This document shows, in pieces, positions 11,613 through 19,776 of a stretch of DNA of 41,844 nucleotides. The notes beneath the pieces were generated by a model that was not told the DNA's origin, searched no databases, and was given only the letters and a program-made list of their open reading frames with translations. Numbering within the stretch: position 1 is the first letter of the stretch; every line of letters starts with the position of its first letter. The translations under genes and the position numbers were made by a program. Source of the stretch: Bacilli bacterium (GTDB taxonomy: Bacteria > Bacillota > Bacilli > Paenibacillales > KCTC-25726); assembly GCA_036381315.1 (NCBI GenBank), contig DASVDB010000050.1, forward strand, positions 1-41,844, read 5' to 3'.

Positions 11613-12353
11613 ATGAAAGTTTCCTTGTTTATCACCTGTTTGAGCGATGCGCTGTATCCGCGGGTTGGCGCGGCAATGGTGCGGATATTCGCCAAACTGG
11701 GAGTGAAGCTGGATTTTCCCGGGCAGCAAACTTGTTGCGGCCAGCCCGCATTCAACAGCGGGTACTGGAAGGAAGCGAGAAGCTCCGCAAAAACGCTCCT
11801 GGAAGCGTTTGCCGACAGCGACTTTGTCGTTTCCCCTTCCGGCTCGTGCACCTGTATGATTCAACACTATTATCCCGAATTGTTCAAAAACGATCCCGAA
11901 TATGCGGAAAAGGCCAACCAAATGGCGGAGAAAACTTATGAATTCTCGCAATTTCTCGTCTCGGTGCTGGGTGTGCAAGACGTGGGAGCGGTGTTTCCGC
12001 ATAAGGTTGCGTATCATCCTTCCTGCCACGGCACGCGGCTTTTGGGAATCAAGGACGAACCGCTTGCGCTGCTGCAAAACATTCGTGGGCTGGAACTTGT
12101 GCCGATTCCCTATGCGCAGGATTGCTGCGGTTTTGGCGGCACTTTTGCCGTGAAAATGAGCGATATTTCCGCGGCGATGGTGCGGGAGAAAGCCGACCAT
12201 GTGCTGGAAACGGAAGCGGAAGTTTTGACAGGCATGGATTTGAGCTGCCTGATGCATATTTCCGGAAACATGCAGTACCGGGGAGAAAAGATTCGCGTCA
12301 TGCATCTGGCCGAACTTTTGTATGAGGGGATGGTTGCAGGTGGGCGCATCTGA
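11613..12353 (+). CDS. lutA: LutA, L-lactate oxidation iron-sulfur protein
   Basis: This is one of three subunits of the LutABC system that oxidises L-lactate to pyruvate in the cytoplasm. It carries two CCG domains: TCCGQPAFNSG (Cys41, Cys42) and DCCGFGGTF (Cys171, Cys172), each with an upstream cysteine segment (ITCLSD and HPSCHG). These bind Fe-S or heterodisulfide-like centres in relatives. GGAGG at 11600-11604 selects ATG 11613 and gives 246 residues; the longer in-frame TTG start is unsupported. It follows the DeoR gene by 60 bases on the same strand, with no terminator seen, so it probably belongs to the rhamnose transcript. Confidence 0.95.
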   Translation: MKVSLFITCLSDALYPRVGAAMVRIFAKLGVKLDFPGQQTCCGQPAFNSGYWKEARSSAKTLLEAFADSDFVVSPSGSCTCMIQHYYPELFKNDPEYAEKANQMAEKTYEFSQFLVSVLGVQDVGAVFPHKVAYHPSCHGTRLLGIKDEPLALLQNIRGLELVPIPYAQDCCGFGGTFAVKMSDISAAMVREKADHVLETEAEVLTGMDLSCLMHISGNMQYRGEKIRVMHLAELLYEGMVAGGRI

Positions 12354-13860
12354 CGGGACGGTCAAAACCCGGGCCAAACTGGCGCTTAATGACGACTTTT
12401 TGCGCCAGGCGGTGCGGTTTACGACGGATAAACTCAGGGACGGCAAGAAAAAAGCCACGGAGGAACAAGGGAATTGGGAGGATTGGCGCGAACGGGGCGA
12501 GCTGATCCGCGCGCATACGATTGCCAATCTGGATTACTATTTGGCGCAATTTGCAAAAAACGCGCGGCTGCATGGCGCCCATGTGCATTTTGCCCGGGAT
12601 GCCGCCGAAGCCGCGGCTATTGCCATTGCCATCGCCAAAGAAAAACAGGCCGGTCTGGCCGTGAAATCCAAATCGATGGTGACGGAAGAAATCCATCTGA
12701 ATCAGGCGTTTGCAAAAGCGAACATCAAATCCGTGGAAACGGATCTCGGCGAATACATTATCCAATTGGCTGAAGAAGCGCCGTCGCACATCATCATTCC
12801 GGCCATTCACAAAAACCGGCGCCAGGTAGCCGAAGTGTTATCCCGCGATGCCGGAGAAAATCTGCCTCCCGAAACAAAGGTGTTGGCCGGATACGTGCGA
12901 AAAAAACTGCGGGAATATTTTCTTGCCGCGGATGTCGGCATTACCGGCTGCAATTTTGCCGTCGCCGAAACCGGTTCGATCGTCATTTTTGAAAATGAAG
13001 GCAATGCGCGCATGGTCAGCACCGTGCCGAAAACGCAAATCACGCTTATGGGCATGGAGCGGCTTATTCCGAGCCTCGATGACCTGGAAGTAATGGCGAC
13101 GCTTTTGCCCCGGTCGGCCACGGGACAGCGTTTGACCGTGTACATGTCGGTGATTACCGGACCGCGCAGGCAAGACGACGGCGACGGACCGGAGAACATG
13201 CATATCATCGTGCTGGACAACGGCCGTTCTCTGCAGCTTGGCGACGCGGAGTTTCAGGATGTGCTGAATTGCATCCGCTGCGGCGCTTGCCTGAATGTAT
13301 GCCCGGTTTATCATCAGGTCGGCGGCCATACTTACGGCAGCACGTACTCGGGGCCGATTGGGGCGATTTTGAAATCGGCATTGAATGGCGATGTGTCCAC
13401 CTGGGACGACTCAATGAATTTGTGCACGTTGTGCGGCGCATGTACGGAAGCGTGCCCGGAGCGAATTCCGCTGCACAATATGTTTCTGCATTTGCGCAGG
13501 CGAAAAGTGGAGGCCGGACATGCGCAGCCGGCTGAAAAAAGCGCATTTAAAGGCTTCAGCTATGTCATGGCGGACGCAAAACGGTATCAAACGGCGCTCA
13601 AATTCGGGAGATTCGGCCAGCGCTTTATCGCGCGGGGCGGCGTGATCAAAGCAAAGATCGGACCTTTGAAAAAATGGACGGCAAGCCGCTACGCCCCGAC
13701 GCTGCCAAAGAACAGTTTTCGGGACGACTGGGCAAGTTTGCATCGGGAACTGGAGGAGCAACTTCCCGAGACGTCGCCGGAAATGCTGGAAAGGCTGATG
13801 CGGGCCAAGCACAATCGGGAAACAGGAGGTAATGGGCATGGTCGAACAAACCGGGCATGA
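12340..13860 (+). CDS. lutB: LutB, L-lactate oxidation ferredoxin-like subunit
   Basis: An N-terminal LUD domain (KSKSMVTEEIHLNQ, ETDLGEYIIQL, GITGCNFAVAETGSI, MGMERLIPS) is followed by two [4Fe-4S] sites: CIRCGACLNVCP (Cys311/314/317/321) and CTLCGACTEACP (Cys362/365/368/372). It carries electrons in the LutABC complex and matches B. subtilis LutB across its length. The start is chosen at GTG 12340, about 10 bases after GAGGGG; the ATG at 12322 lies further inside lutA and has no ribosome site. Length would then be 506 residues. The gene overlaps lutA by 14 bases, and its 3' end overlaps lutC. Confidence 0.93.
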   Translation: MGASDGTVKTRAKLALNDDFLRQAVRFTTDKLRDGKKKATEEQGNWEDWRERGELIRAHTIANLDYYLAQFAKNARLHGAHVHFARDAAEAAAIAIAIAKEKQAGLAVKSKSMVTEEIHLNQAFAKANIKSVETDLGEYIIQLAEEAPSHIIIPAIHKNRRQVAEVLSRDAGENLPPETKVLAGYVRKKLREYFLAADVGITGCNFAVAETGSIVIFENEGNARMVSTVPKTQITLMGMERLIPSLDDLEVMATLLPRSATGQRLTVYMSVITGPRRQDDGDGPENMHIIVLDNGRSLQLGDAEFQDVLNCIRCGACLNVCPVYHQVGGHTYGSTYSGPIGAILKSALNGDVSTWDDSMNLCTLCGACTEACPERIPLHNMFLHLRRRKVEAGHAQPAEKSAFKGFSYVMADAKRYQTALKFGRFGQRFIARGGVIKAKIGPLKKWTASRYAPTLPKNSFRDDWASLHRELEEQLPETSPEMLERLMRAKHNRETGGNGHGRTNRA

Positions 13861-14569
13861 GATTCCGGCAGCCGTTTACGATGAGGCGGGCGAGGGCGAG
13901 CGATCGTTCCTGGAAAATATTTCGCGCCGTTTGCGCAGGCCGCAGCCGAAATCCGCGCCGAAGCATCCGTTTCGCGGCGCGCCTGAATTCTGGAAGGAGT
14001 ATCAACTGCCGGTCGATGAGTGCATCCGAACCTTTATCGACCATTGGGAAAGTGCGGGAGGAAAAGCCATTCGGACAAGCGGGGACAACGAATTGCGGCA
14101 AACCGTGATTGAGATATTGCAGACTCATCACATTACGTCGGTGATCCGGCAAAACCAGCCGAAACTTGCGGAATTGTTGCTGGATGCCGGCATGCCGGAA
14201 GCCCGCTGGAAAACCTGGAGCGTTGCCGAACGCGGCTCGCTCGCCGAGTTTGCGGCGCAGGCCGACGCGGGCGTTGTCATCGCCGATTACGCTGTTGCGC
14301 ATACCGGCACTGTCGTGCTCGGTTCATCGAGCGACAAAGGCCGGTCGGTCAGCCTGCTGCCTCCACTGCTCGTCGTCATTGTGCCGATTTCGCGGCTGCG
14401 CACAAGGCTGGGCGAAGTGATGCGGGATTTGCAGGAAATCTCCTCAGCGCAATTTCCGGCCGGCGTGCATTTCGTGTCGGGTCCGAGCCGCTCTGCAGAC
14501 ATCGAGAACGATCTGACGATCGGCGTGCACGGCCCGGGCATCGTCTATGCCATCATGGCTGACTTTTAG
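13838..14569 (+). CDS. lutC: LutC, L-lactate oxidation LUD-domain subunit
   Basis: This is the third Lut subunit, of the LUD (DUF162/YkgG) family, about 243 residues. Visible family segments are FWKEYQLP, the central ADAGVVIADYAVAHTGTVVL, SLLPPLLVVIVPISRL, and the C-terminal GPSRSADIENDLTIGVHGPG, which is the signature of LutC/LldG proteins. AGGAGGT ends at 13830, so ATG 13838 has proper spacing while ATG 13832 is too close. It overlaps lutB by 23 bases and ends the rha-lut operon. Confidence 0.94.
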   Translation: MVEQTGHEIPAAVYDEAGEGERSFLENISRRLRRPQPKSAPKHPFRGAPEFWKEYQLPVDECIRTFIDHWESAGGKAIRTSGDNELRQTVIEILQTHHITSVIRQNQPKLAELLLDAGMPEARWKTWSVAERGSLAEFAAQADAGVVIADYAVAHTGTVVLGSSSDKGRSVSLLPPLLVVIVPISRLRTRLGEVMRDLQEISSAQFPAGVHFVSGPSRSADIENDLTIGVHGPGIVYAIMADF

Positions 14570-14613
14570 CACTTCGCTCGTTAGGCCCGGCACGTCAGCC
14601 CGCCAATCCCGAC

Positions 14614-14658
14614 ACGATCAGCCCACCCTTTCCTGATCGTTTGGTTAATATCAACCAA
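14614..14658 (+). terminator. Weak terminator-like hairpins after lutC
   Basis: ACGATCAG (14614-14621) and CTGATCGT (14633-14640) pair perfectly, and TTGGTT/AACCAA (14641-14646, 14653-14658) forms a second stem. There is no proper T-run, so this may stabilise the 3' end rather than terminate. Confidence 0.4.
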
Positions 14659-14783
14659 AGATGTTACGCAAACAGCAGGCTGCCGCTGCCGGTTGTAAAT
14701 TTTGTCGTATACGCCTCGGCATTGGGCGTGACAATCTCGCCTGTTTGGTCACCTATACCTCTACACGCTACAGGGTCATGCTC

Positions 14784-14970
14784 TAACGGACGCCAGCGAC
14801 GTTAACAGGCGGTTTTTTTCGCTTTTAAAATTTTAACGGGCGCCACAGCGCTTATTTGCCTATTTTCATAGCTTTGGCTCCGGAATTCGGCCAAATAACG
14901 TCACCTGCGTCCGTTAAAATTTCCACATGGCGTTTTTCCGCAAAATAGCCGCAAATACGTCCGTTAGCGC
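14784..14970. repeat. Dispersed palindromic repeat element, copy B
   Basis: It opens with TAACGGACGC at 14784. A long imperfect hairpin follows: 14829-14860 (AATTTTAACGGGCGC...) pairs with 14889-14921 (...GCGTCCGTTAAAATT), with a loop of about 28 bases. It ends with another reverse motif (ACGTCCGTTAGCGC). The last 75-80 bases are almost identical to copy C near 35873-35948. Confidence 0.75.
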
Positions 14971-15240
14971 AGCCGGCATGGGCAATGTGCTGGTTGTGCT
15001 GCTGGTAGGGAAACACCGCATTGAGCCGATAATGGCAGCCGGCATAGGCAATGTGCCATTATCGCAACCAACTTGGGCAACGTGCGGTTGCCGGCCAGCC
15101 GTATGCAAAGGGCCTGCTGATTGCCCGAACCTTCCTCGATGGTGACAACTCTGAAAGGGGAAATTCCGGGGCAAGCTAACCCCCTGCGCTGTCCGCACCA
15201 TCAGTTAAACGAAGTTCAGATAGGATAGGCAAAATATCTA

Positions 15241-15277
15241 TTGACATTCTCGCCGCAAAGTAATAATGTAATTACAT
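15241..15277 (+). promoter_or_regulatory. Promoter and operator of the first GntR gene
   Basis: TTGACA (15241-15246) and TAATGT (15264-15269) are 17 bases apart. A perfect 12-base palindrome ATGTAATTACAT (15266-15277) overlaps the -10 box and is followed by AGGAACATGA. Nearly the same palindrome and flank occur at the promoter of the downstream ABC operon (16398-16418), so this is very likely the GntR protein's own operator. Confidence 0.75.
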
Positions 15278-15322
15278 AGGAACATGAGAGTACTGACGCG
15301 CTAGAAACATGAGAGGCGCAGG

Positions 15323-15507
15323 CGCGTGATGAGGTTGCTGTCGCAAGATTGTGGCGCATGCGCACGAGATGGCACTGCCGCAAGATTATGGCACAGGCGC
15401 GCGAGATGGCACTGCCGCAAGATTATGGCACAGGCGCGCGAGATAGCACTGCCGCAAGATTATGGCACAGGCGCGCGAGATGGCGCCATCGCGCGATGAT
15501 GGCGCGG
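15323..15507 (+). repeat. 37-bp tandem repeat array in the gntR leader
   Basis: Three almost identical 37-base units begin at 15361, 15398 and 15435 (core GGCACTGCCGCAAGATTATG). A degraded unit precedes them (about 15323-15360) and one follows (15472-15507). They lie between the promoter at 15241 and the regulator start at 15631, so they would be transcribed. The last unit forms a hairpin, GCGCCATC (15483-15490) with GATGGCGC (15498-15505). There are no unique spacers, so this is not a CRISPR array; 37 is not divisible by three, so it does not encode a repeated peptide. Confidence 0.85.
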
Positions 15508-15591
15508 TCGTCAGACGATTGCGCTGTAGTTGGATGATTACCCTAACGCAAGATGACAGTGCAGTTGCTAAATTGTGGTGAAGGCGCCAGT

Positions 15592-15605
15592 TGAAAGCGC
15601 TTTAC
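15592..15605 (+). promoter_or_regulatory. CcpA cre-like site before gntR
   Basis: TGAAAGCGCTTTAC matches 12 of 14 positions of the cre consensus TGWAARCGYTWNCW and lies 25 bases before the GntR start, in the transcribed leader, where it could act as a roadblock under carbon repression. Confidence 0.55.
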
Positions 15606-15630
15606 GAACAAAAATGACTGGTGATAAAAT

Positions 15631-16380
15631 ATGGCTACCTTAATGAAAATAAACAAGACAAGTCCTGTCCCGCTATACCACCAACTACGGAGCGAGCTGG
15701 AAAGGTTGATACAGGAAGAAAAAATGAAGCCCGGAGATGCGTTTCCGAGCGAACTTGAACTATGCGACATGTACAATGTCAGCAGAACCACTGTTCGCCA
15801 AGCTATCCGCGAAATGTTCGCCGACGGTCTTATTTATCGCGATCATCCGCGCGGGAGGCCGCTGGTCGCCGCGACCAAGGTCCGCCAAAAACTGATGCGC
15901 CTGGAAGGTTTCTTTTCCGTTGATATGTTATCGTCCGGCTTGTCGCCGACAACGCAGGTGCTTTCCGTAGAATTGGTCGCGAAAACGTCGGCTTCGTTGG
16001 AATTGGGGCTGCCGGCGAACGAGAAGGTTTACCGCTTGCTTCGTCTGCATGGCAATAATGGCGAACCGTTGGTGATCCAGAACGTTTATTTGCCGAGAAA
16101 GATATTTCAACGTTTCAAGAACGAAGATTTGTCCAAATCGCTTTTTCAATACATCGAAACAACATACCAGCATCGCATCGTCAGGGCGGTTCAGACAATC
16201 AGCACCAGACAACCGGATGCGAAAGAAAGGGAATTGCTGCACATTACTCCGCATACAAGCGTGTTTCAGGTCAATCGCACTTCTTATGCCGATGACGGTA
16301 CGGCCGTCGAATACTTTGTGTGCATTTTGCGCGGGGACAGATACGATTTTGTCATGGAATTGAACGCGGCGGACGCATAA
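15631..16380 (+). CDS. GntR-family (HutC/UTRA) sugar regulator
   Basis: The N-terminal winged helix (about 12-75) includes PLYHQLRSELERLI, KPGDAFPSELELCDMYNVSRTTVRQAIREM and GLIYRDHPRGRPLV. Residues about 95-245 form a UTRA ligand domain (LPANEKVYRLLRLHGNNGEPLVIQ, AVEYFVCILRGDRYDFVMEL). It is probably a repressor of the ABC/CoA-transferase/GH88 operon directly downstream, released by an imported sugar or its product. Its own promoter and that of the operon share one palindrome. The start at 15631 is preceded by TGGTGAT; ATG 15643 is possible. Length is 249 residues, normal for the family. Confidence 0.92.
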   Translation: MATLMKINKTSPVPLYHQLRSELERLIQEEKMKPGDAFPSELELCDMYNVSRTTVRQAIREMFADGLIYRDHPRGRPLVAATKVRQKLMRLEGFFSVDMLSSGLSPTTQVLSVELVAKTSASLELGLPANEKVYRLLRLHGNNGEPLVIQNVYLPRKIFQRFKNEDLSKSLFQYIETTYQHRIVRAVQTISTRQPDAKERELLHITPHTSVFQVNRTSYADDGTAVEYFVCILRGDRYDFVMELNAADA

Positions 16381-16397
16381 CTTTTTTTTAGGTTCTA

Positions 16398-16436
16398 TTG
16401 TAATTACATCGGTACATCATCATGTGGGTATATAAT
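16398..16436 (+). promoter_or_regulatory. ABC operon promoter with GntR operator
   Basis: TTGTAATTACAT (16398-16409), then CGGTACATCA, repeats the operator seen before the gntR gene. A TATAAT (16431-16436) lies downstream; no good -35 hexamer stands 17 bases before it, so the operator may cover the -35 region of a weak promoter. Confidence 0.65.
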
Positions 16437-16521
16437 TAATTAAAGGGGGTGATGCGGAAAAGTTGGGCATGTTTTGTCTGGCGGCTGGCATTAAAAAATA
16501 TCTTATGTGGGGGTATTTTGC

Positions 16522-17859
16522 ATGAATTGCAAGCGCTTACTCGTAATTTTGCTTTCTGCAATGGTTGTGTTGGTAACAGCTTGTTCAAGCAGTGGAAAGA
16601 ATACCGAACAAAGCGAGGCCGGAGGCGACAATGCGGCAAAAGTGTCGGACAAGCCGGTGGAAATCAATCTTTGGTCGGGCTATCCCGAACTGGACCCATG
16701 GTTCAACAAAATGGCAGACGCTTATCATACGCAGCATCCCAATGTAACCATCCATATTTCTTCGTTCCCGTTGCGAGATTTTGAGAAAAAAGTGGCGACC
16801 TCCGTTCCGTCAAACAGCGCGGCGGAAATCATCACCATAAACCCCAGCATAGCTTTGCGGTATATTCAAACGGATATGATCCAAAAGGCGCCGGAAGATT
16901 TGGCCACTATGGTCAAAAGCGGCATTTTTCCTAAAGTGTTGGTAGATGACGCCTCCTATAACAATAATGTCTACGGCATACCGCACATGCTGGCGAACAG
17001 CGCCATTTTCTACAACACGAAAATGTTCGAAGAAGCCGGAATTAAAGAGCCGCCCAAAACGATGGATGAACTGATCAAAGATGCGGAAATGCTGACAAAA
17101 CGCGATGCTTCGGGCAAAGTGATCCGATCCGGCCTAAGCTTGCGTTTGAGCGGCGGCGGCAGCGGCGTCGCGGAAAAGTTCTGGATTTTCGCCATGCAAA
17201 ATGGCGCAAGCATTTTGAAAGAAGTGTCTCCGGGGAAATATCGGGCGAACTACGCGAATGAAGGCGGCCTGAAAACGTTGCAAATGTATGTGGATATGGT
17301 TCACAAGACGCACGTTGACGATCCTGCGCTCAAGCATGACGCGGAAGCGTTTGAATTGCAGGATACGGCGATGTTTGTGCGCGAAACATGGGTGATCGGC
17401 GACATACAAAAGAAATCACCGGATCTGCAATATGCCACCGCTCCGATGCCGTCCGCCAATCTGCTGGTGGAAAAAGACTTTTATGTGACGAATGCGGCAA
17501 AAGGCGACAAACAAGCGGCCGCATGGGATTTCATCAGATTTTTGATGCAACCGGAAAATCATATTCAACAGCTGGAGATGAGCGGCTGGCACCCCGCCCG
17601 GACCGATCTGAAGCTTGACGATATATTCGCAAAGACGCCGCAATTCGAGAGTTTCTTTGCCAATTACGATCATCTTGAGGTTTATCCGCTATTGCCCGAA
17701 TTTGACGAAATTGCGACGAAGTTTGCCGATCGGTTGGCGACAAAAGGCTATGTGGACGCTTCGTTTGTCGATAATCCCGATAAAATGATGCAATTTTTGC
17801 AGGATGCGGCGAAAGAGACGAACGACATTTTGAAGCAAAACGGCCATCTGGCCGAATAA
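16522..17859 (+). CDS. ABC sugar importer, lipoprotein substrate-binding subunit
   Basis: This is an extracellular solute-binding protein of the family 1 (MalE/UgpB-like) type, anchored outside the membrane. A lipoprotein signal with lipobox LVTAC puts the lipidated residue at Cys21, followed by a Ser/Gly/Asn-rich linker. The mature part shows EINLWSGYPELDPWFNKMADAYHTQHPNV, the hinge segment YGIPHMLANSAIFYNTKMFEEAGI and the C-terminal KQAAAWDFIRFLMQPENHIQQ. Such subunits bind oligosaccharides; the downstream GH88 enzyme suggests an unsaturated uronate oligosaccharide (inference). ATG 16522 follows GGGGG by eight bases; the GTG at 16507 in frame lies in that ribosome site. A cre-like site overlaps codons 3-7. 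Confidence 0.93.
   Translation: MNCKRLLVILLSAMVVLVTACSSSGKNTEQSEAGGDNAAKVSDKPVEINLWSGYPELDPWFNKMADAYHTQHPNVTIHISSFPLRDFEKKVATSVPSNSAAEIITINPSIALRYIQTDMIQKAPEDLATMVKSGIFPKVLVDDASYNNNVYGIPHMLANSAIFYNTKMFEEAGIKEPPKTMDELIKDAEMLTKRDASGKVIRSGLSLRLSGGGSGVAEKFWIFAMQNGASILKEVSPGKYRANYANEGGLKTLQMYVDMVHKTHVDDPALKHDAEAFELQDTAMFVRETWVIGDIQKKSPDLQYATAPMPSANLLVEKDFYVTNAAKGDKQAAAWDFIRFLMQPENHIQQLEMSGWHPARTDLKLDDIFAKTPQFESFFANYDHLEVYPLLPEFDEIATKFADRLATKGYVDASFVDNPDKMMQFLQDAAKETNDILKQNGHLAE
16528..16541 (+). promoter_or_regulatory. CcpA cre-like site at the start of the binding-protein gene
   Basis: TGCAAGCGCTTACT matches 13 of 14 positions of TGWAARCGYTWNCW and lies within the first codons, downstream of the promoter. 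It is a plausible catabolite-repression roadblock. Confidence 0.6.
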
Positions 17860-17890
17860 TGCCGAAAATATTGGGCGCATAATCCACTGT

Positions 17891-17952
17891 CAGGGCGAAA
17901 ACTTGCCGCTAAACACAGCAAATCAGCAATCCGGGCGGAAGTTTTCGTCCTG
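17891..17952 (+). terminator. Stem-loop between binding protein and permease
   Basis: CAGGGCGAAAACTT (17891-17904) pairs with AAGTTTTCGTCCTG (17939-17952), extended by CCGC/GCGG after one bulged G, giving about 18 pairs and a 25-base loop. A pyrimidine-rich tail follows. It may be a leaky terminator or a 3' stabiliser that lets the binding protein be made in excess of the permeases. Confidence 0.6.
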
Positions 17953-17986
17953 CCTTTTCCATCCTTTTTCAAGGAGATGAGACATC

Positions 17987-18907
17987 TTGGCTACTGCCAC
18001 AAAACGAAAAAAGCGGCTGAAATCGACGCACTGGTTTGTCATGATCGCGCTTGCCCCGATTATGCTGCTCTATACGTATTTGCGGTTTATTCCGATCGGC
18101 AAAACATTCTATATGAGCCTGTTCAATTGGGACATGGTCTCGCTCAATAAACCGTTCATCGGGTTCGCCAATTATACTACCCTGTTTCACAACAATATGT
18201 TTAAAATGGCGATCGAAAACACGACCATTATCGCGTTTAGTATTTTGCTAACCAGTGTGCCGCTGGCGTTGTTGGTCGCGAATGCGTTGAAGGACAAAAT
18301 CAAGTTTCAATCCTGGTACGAAGCGTTTTATTTTCTCCCGGTCATCACGCCGATGGTGCCGGTTACGGTGATCTGGAAATGGATTCTGGACGCCAATTAC
18401 GGATTGCTAAACTACTTTCTGTCTTTTTTCGGCATCGCGCCGAAAGCATGGCTGCTTGACCCGCATCTCGCCGTCGTGTCCGTCATCATGTTGACCGTTT
18501 GGAAAACGGTTGGCTACAACATGCTGATCTTTATGGTCGGGCTGCGGGGGATTTCCAAAGAGTATTATGAAGCGGCGTCGATCGACGGCGCAACCGGAGT
18601 CAAGGCGTTTTGGCATATCACGCTGCCGCTTTTGAAGCCGATTACCGTGTTTGTGTCGATTATCACGCTCATACATGGTTACAACGTGTTCAGCCAGGTT
18701 TACATTTTGGCGTCCGACGTGCAGGGCGCGCCCGGTTATGTTGTGCGCGTGCTGGTGTACGACATGATCGAAAACGGCTTCCGTTTCTTCAAAATGGGCT
18801 ATGCGTCCGCCGAGGCCGTTATCCTCTTTTTGATCGTGTTTGTGTTGACCCTGATCCAGCTGGGAATCACGCGGGAAAAGACGGCGCGCAAGGGGGCGAG
18901 AAAATGA
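17987..18907 (+). CDS. ABC sugar importer permease, MalF/UgpA type
   Basis: A six-helix inner-membrane subunit of about 306 residues. The first helix follows a basic N-terminus (KRKKRLKSTHWFVMIALAPIMLLYTYL). The cytoplasmic EAA loop that docks the ATPase is visible as YYEAASIDGATGVKAFWHITLPLLKP. The TTG start at 17987 lies 10 bases after AAGGAG (17971-17976). It overlaps the next permease by four bases (ATGA). No ATPase gene is present in the operon, so the importer probably uses a shared MsmX-like subunit. Confidence 0.93.
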   Translation: MATATKRKKRLKSTHWFVMIALAPIMLLYTYLRFIPIGKTFYMSLFNWDMVSLNKPFIGFANYTTLFHNNMFKMAIENTTIIAFSILLTSVPLALLVANALKDKIKFQSWYEAFYFLPVITPMVPVTVIWKWILDANYGLLNYFLSFFGIAPKAWLLDPHLAVVSVIMLTVWKTVGYNMLIFMVGLRGISKEYYEAASIDGATGVKAFWHITLPLLKPITVFVSIITLIHGYNVFSQVYILASDVQGAPGYVVRVLVYDMIENGFRFFKMGYASAEAVILFLIVFVLTLIQLGITREKTARKGARK

Positions 18908-19731
18908 AACGAACGATGAATGCGGGAGCGGTCGTGAAGTCCGTATGTTTGGCCGTCGGCGCCTTTTTCATGCTGATTCCGTTTTTGTGGATGTTATCCA
19001 CAGCTTTCAAGACGCCGGCAGAGCTGAATATATGGCCGCCAAAATTTTTGCCGAACACGTTGGCTTGGGACAACTTTGTCGGGGTGTTCAAAGCGGCGCC
19101 GTTTGAGCTGTATTTTCTCAACAGTTTGCTGATGGCGGCGATTTCCGCCTCGTGTATCGTGCTGACCTCGACGGTTGCCGGCTATATTTTCGCCAAGTTT
19201 CGTTTTTTCGGCAGGGATGCGCTGTTTGCGCTCATCTTGGCGACGGCGATCGTGCCGTTCGAGATTTACATGATACCGCTATATTTGCAAATGCGCGCGC
19301 TCGATCTGGTCAATACCTTTTTGGGGCTGGTGATGCCGTATTTCATTATGAGCTTCGGGATCTTCTTTATGCGGCAAAACATTATGCAGCAAATCCCGGA
19401 TGAAATTATTGAATCGGCCCGGGTCGAAGGGGCGTCGGAATGGCGCACGCTGTTTCAGGTCGTCATGCCTTTGTGCGCGCCGCCGATGAGCGCGCTAGGC
19501 ATTTTCGCCTTCATTGAAGCGTGGAATTCCTTTGTCTGGCCGCTGTTGGTCGTCAATGTGAAAGAATTGTATACGATGGAGCTGGGCCTGGCGATGTTCC
19601 AGTCGTCGTTTGGCATCGACATCAGCGTCGTATCGGCCGGATCGCTAATATCGATTACGCCGATATTGCTCGTCTTTATTTTCCTGCGCCGCCGCATACT
19701 CGACAGCATCAGCCGTACAGGTTTAAAATAA
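18904..19731 (+). CDS. ABC sugar importer permease, MalG/UgpE type
   Basis: The partner permease, 275 residues, with typical MalG features: an early helix VCLAVGAFFMLIPFLWMLSTAFKT cut by the TAFKTPAEL motif, several more helices, and the EAA loop ESARVEGASEWRTLFQVVMPL. ATG 18904 overlaps the preceding stop, so the two are translationally coupled. With the upstream subunits it forms the membrane channel for a sugar or oligosaccharide of unknown identity. Confidence 0.94.
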   Translation: MKRTMNAGAVVKSVCLAVGAFFMLIPFLWMLSTAFKTPAELNIWPPKFLPNTLAWDNFVGVFKAAPFELYFLNSLLMAAISASCIVLTSTVAGYIFAKFRFFGRDALFALILATAIVPFEIYMIPLYLQMRALDLVNTFLGLVMPYFIMSFGIFFMRQNIMQQIPDEIIESARVEGASEWRTLFQVVMPLCAPPMSALGIFAFIEAWNSFVWPLLVVNVKELYTMELGLAMFQSSFGIDISVVSAGSLISITPILLVFIFLRRRILDSISRTGLK

Positions 19732-19776
19732 TGACGCATCAGAATATTTAAACAAATACAAGGAAGTGGAGAAGTC

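Larger units (their letters stand above)
14570..15240. other. Non-coding stretch between rha-lut operon and GntR regulator
   Basis: No convincing gene is seen. After lutC there are two small hairpins without a T-run (14614-14640 and 14641-14658). Then come palindromic repeat copy B, a near-identical 22-base direct repeat at 14969 and 15036, and a hairpin with 8-bp arms ATAATGGC/GCCATTAT (15029-15036 and 15055-15062). Confidence 0.6.

Noticed and set aside
15323-15507. CRISPR array
   Set aside because: Units of 37 bases follow each other directly; there are no unique spacers and no cas genes.
15349-15537. A 62-residue Arg-rich protein encoded across the tandem repeats
   Set aside because: The 37-base period changes frame at each unit, there is no ribosome site, and the region lies in the gntR leader.
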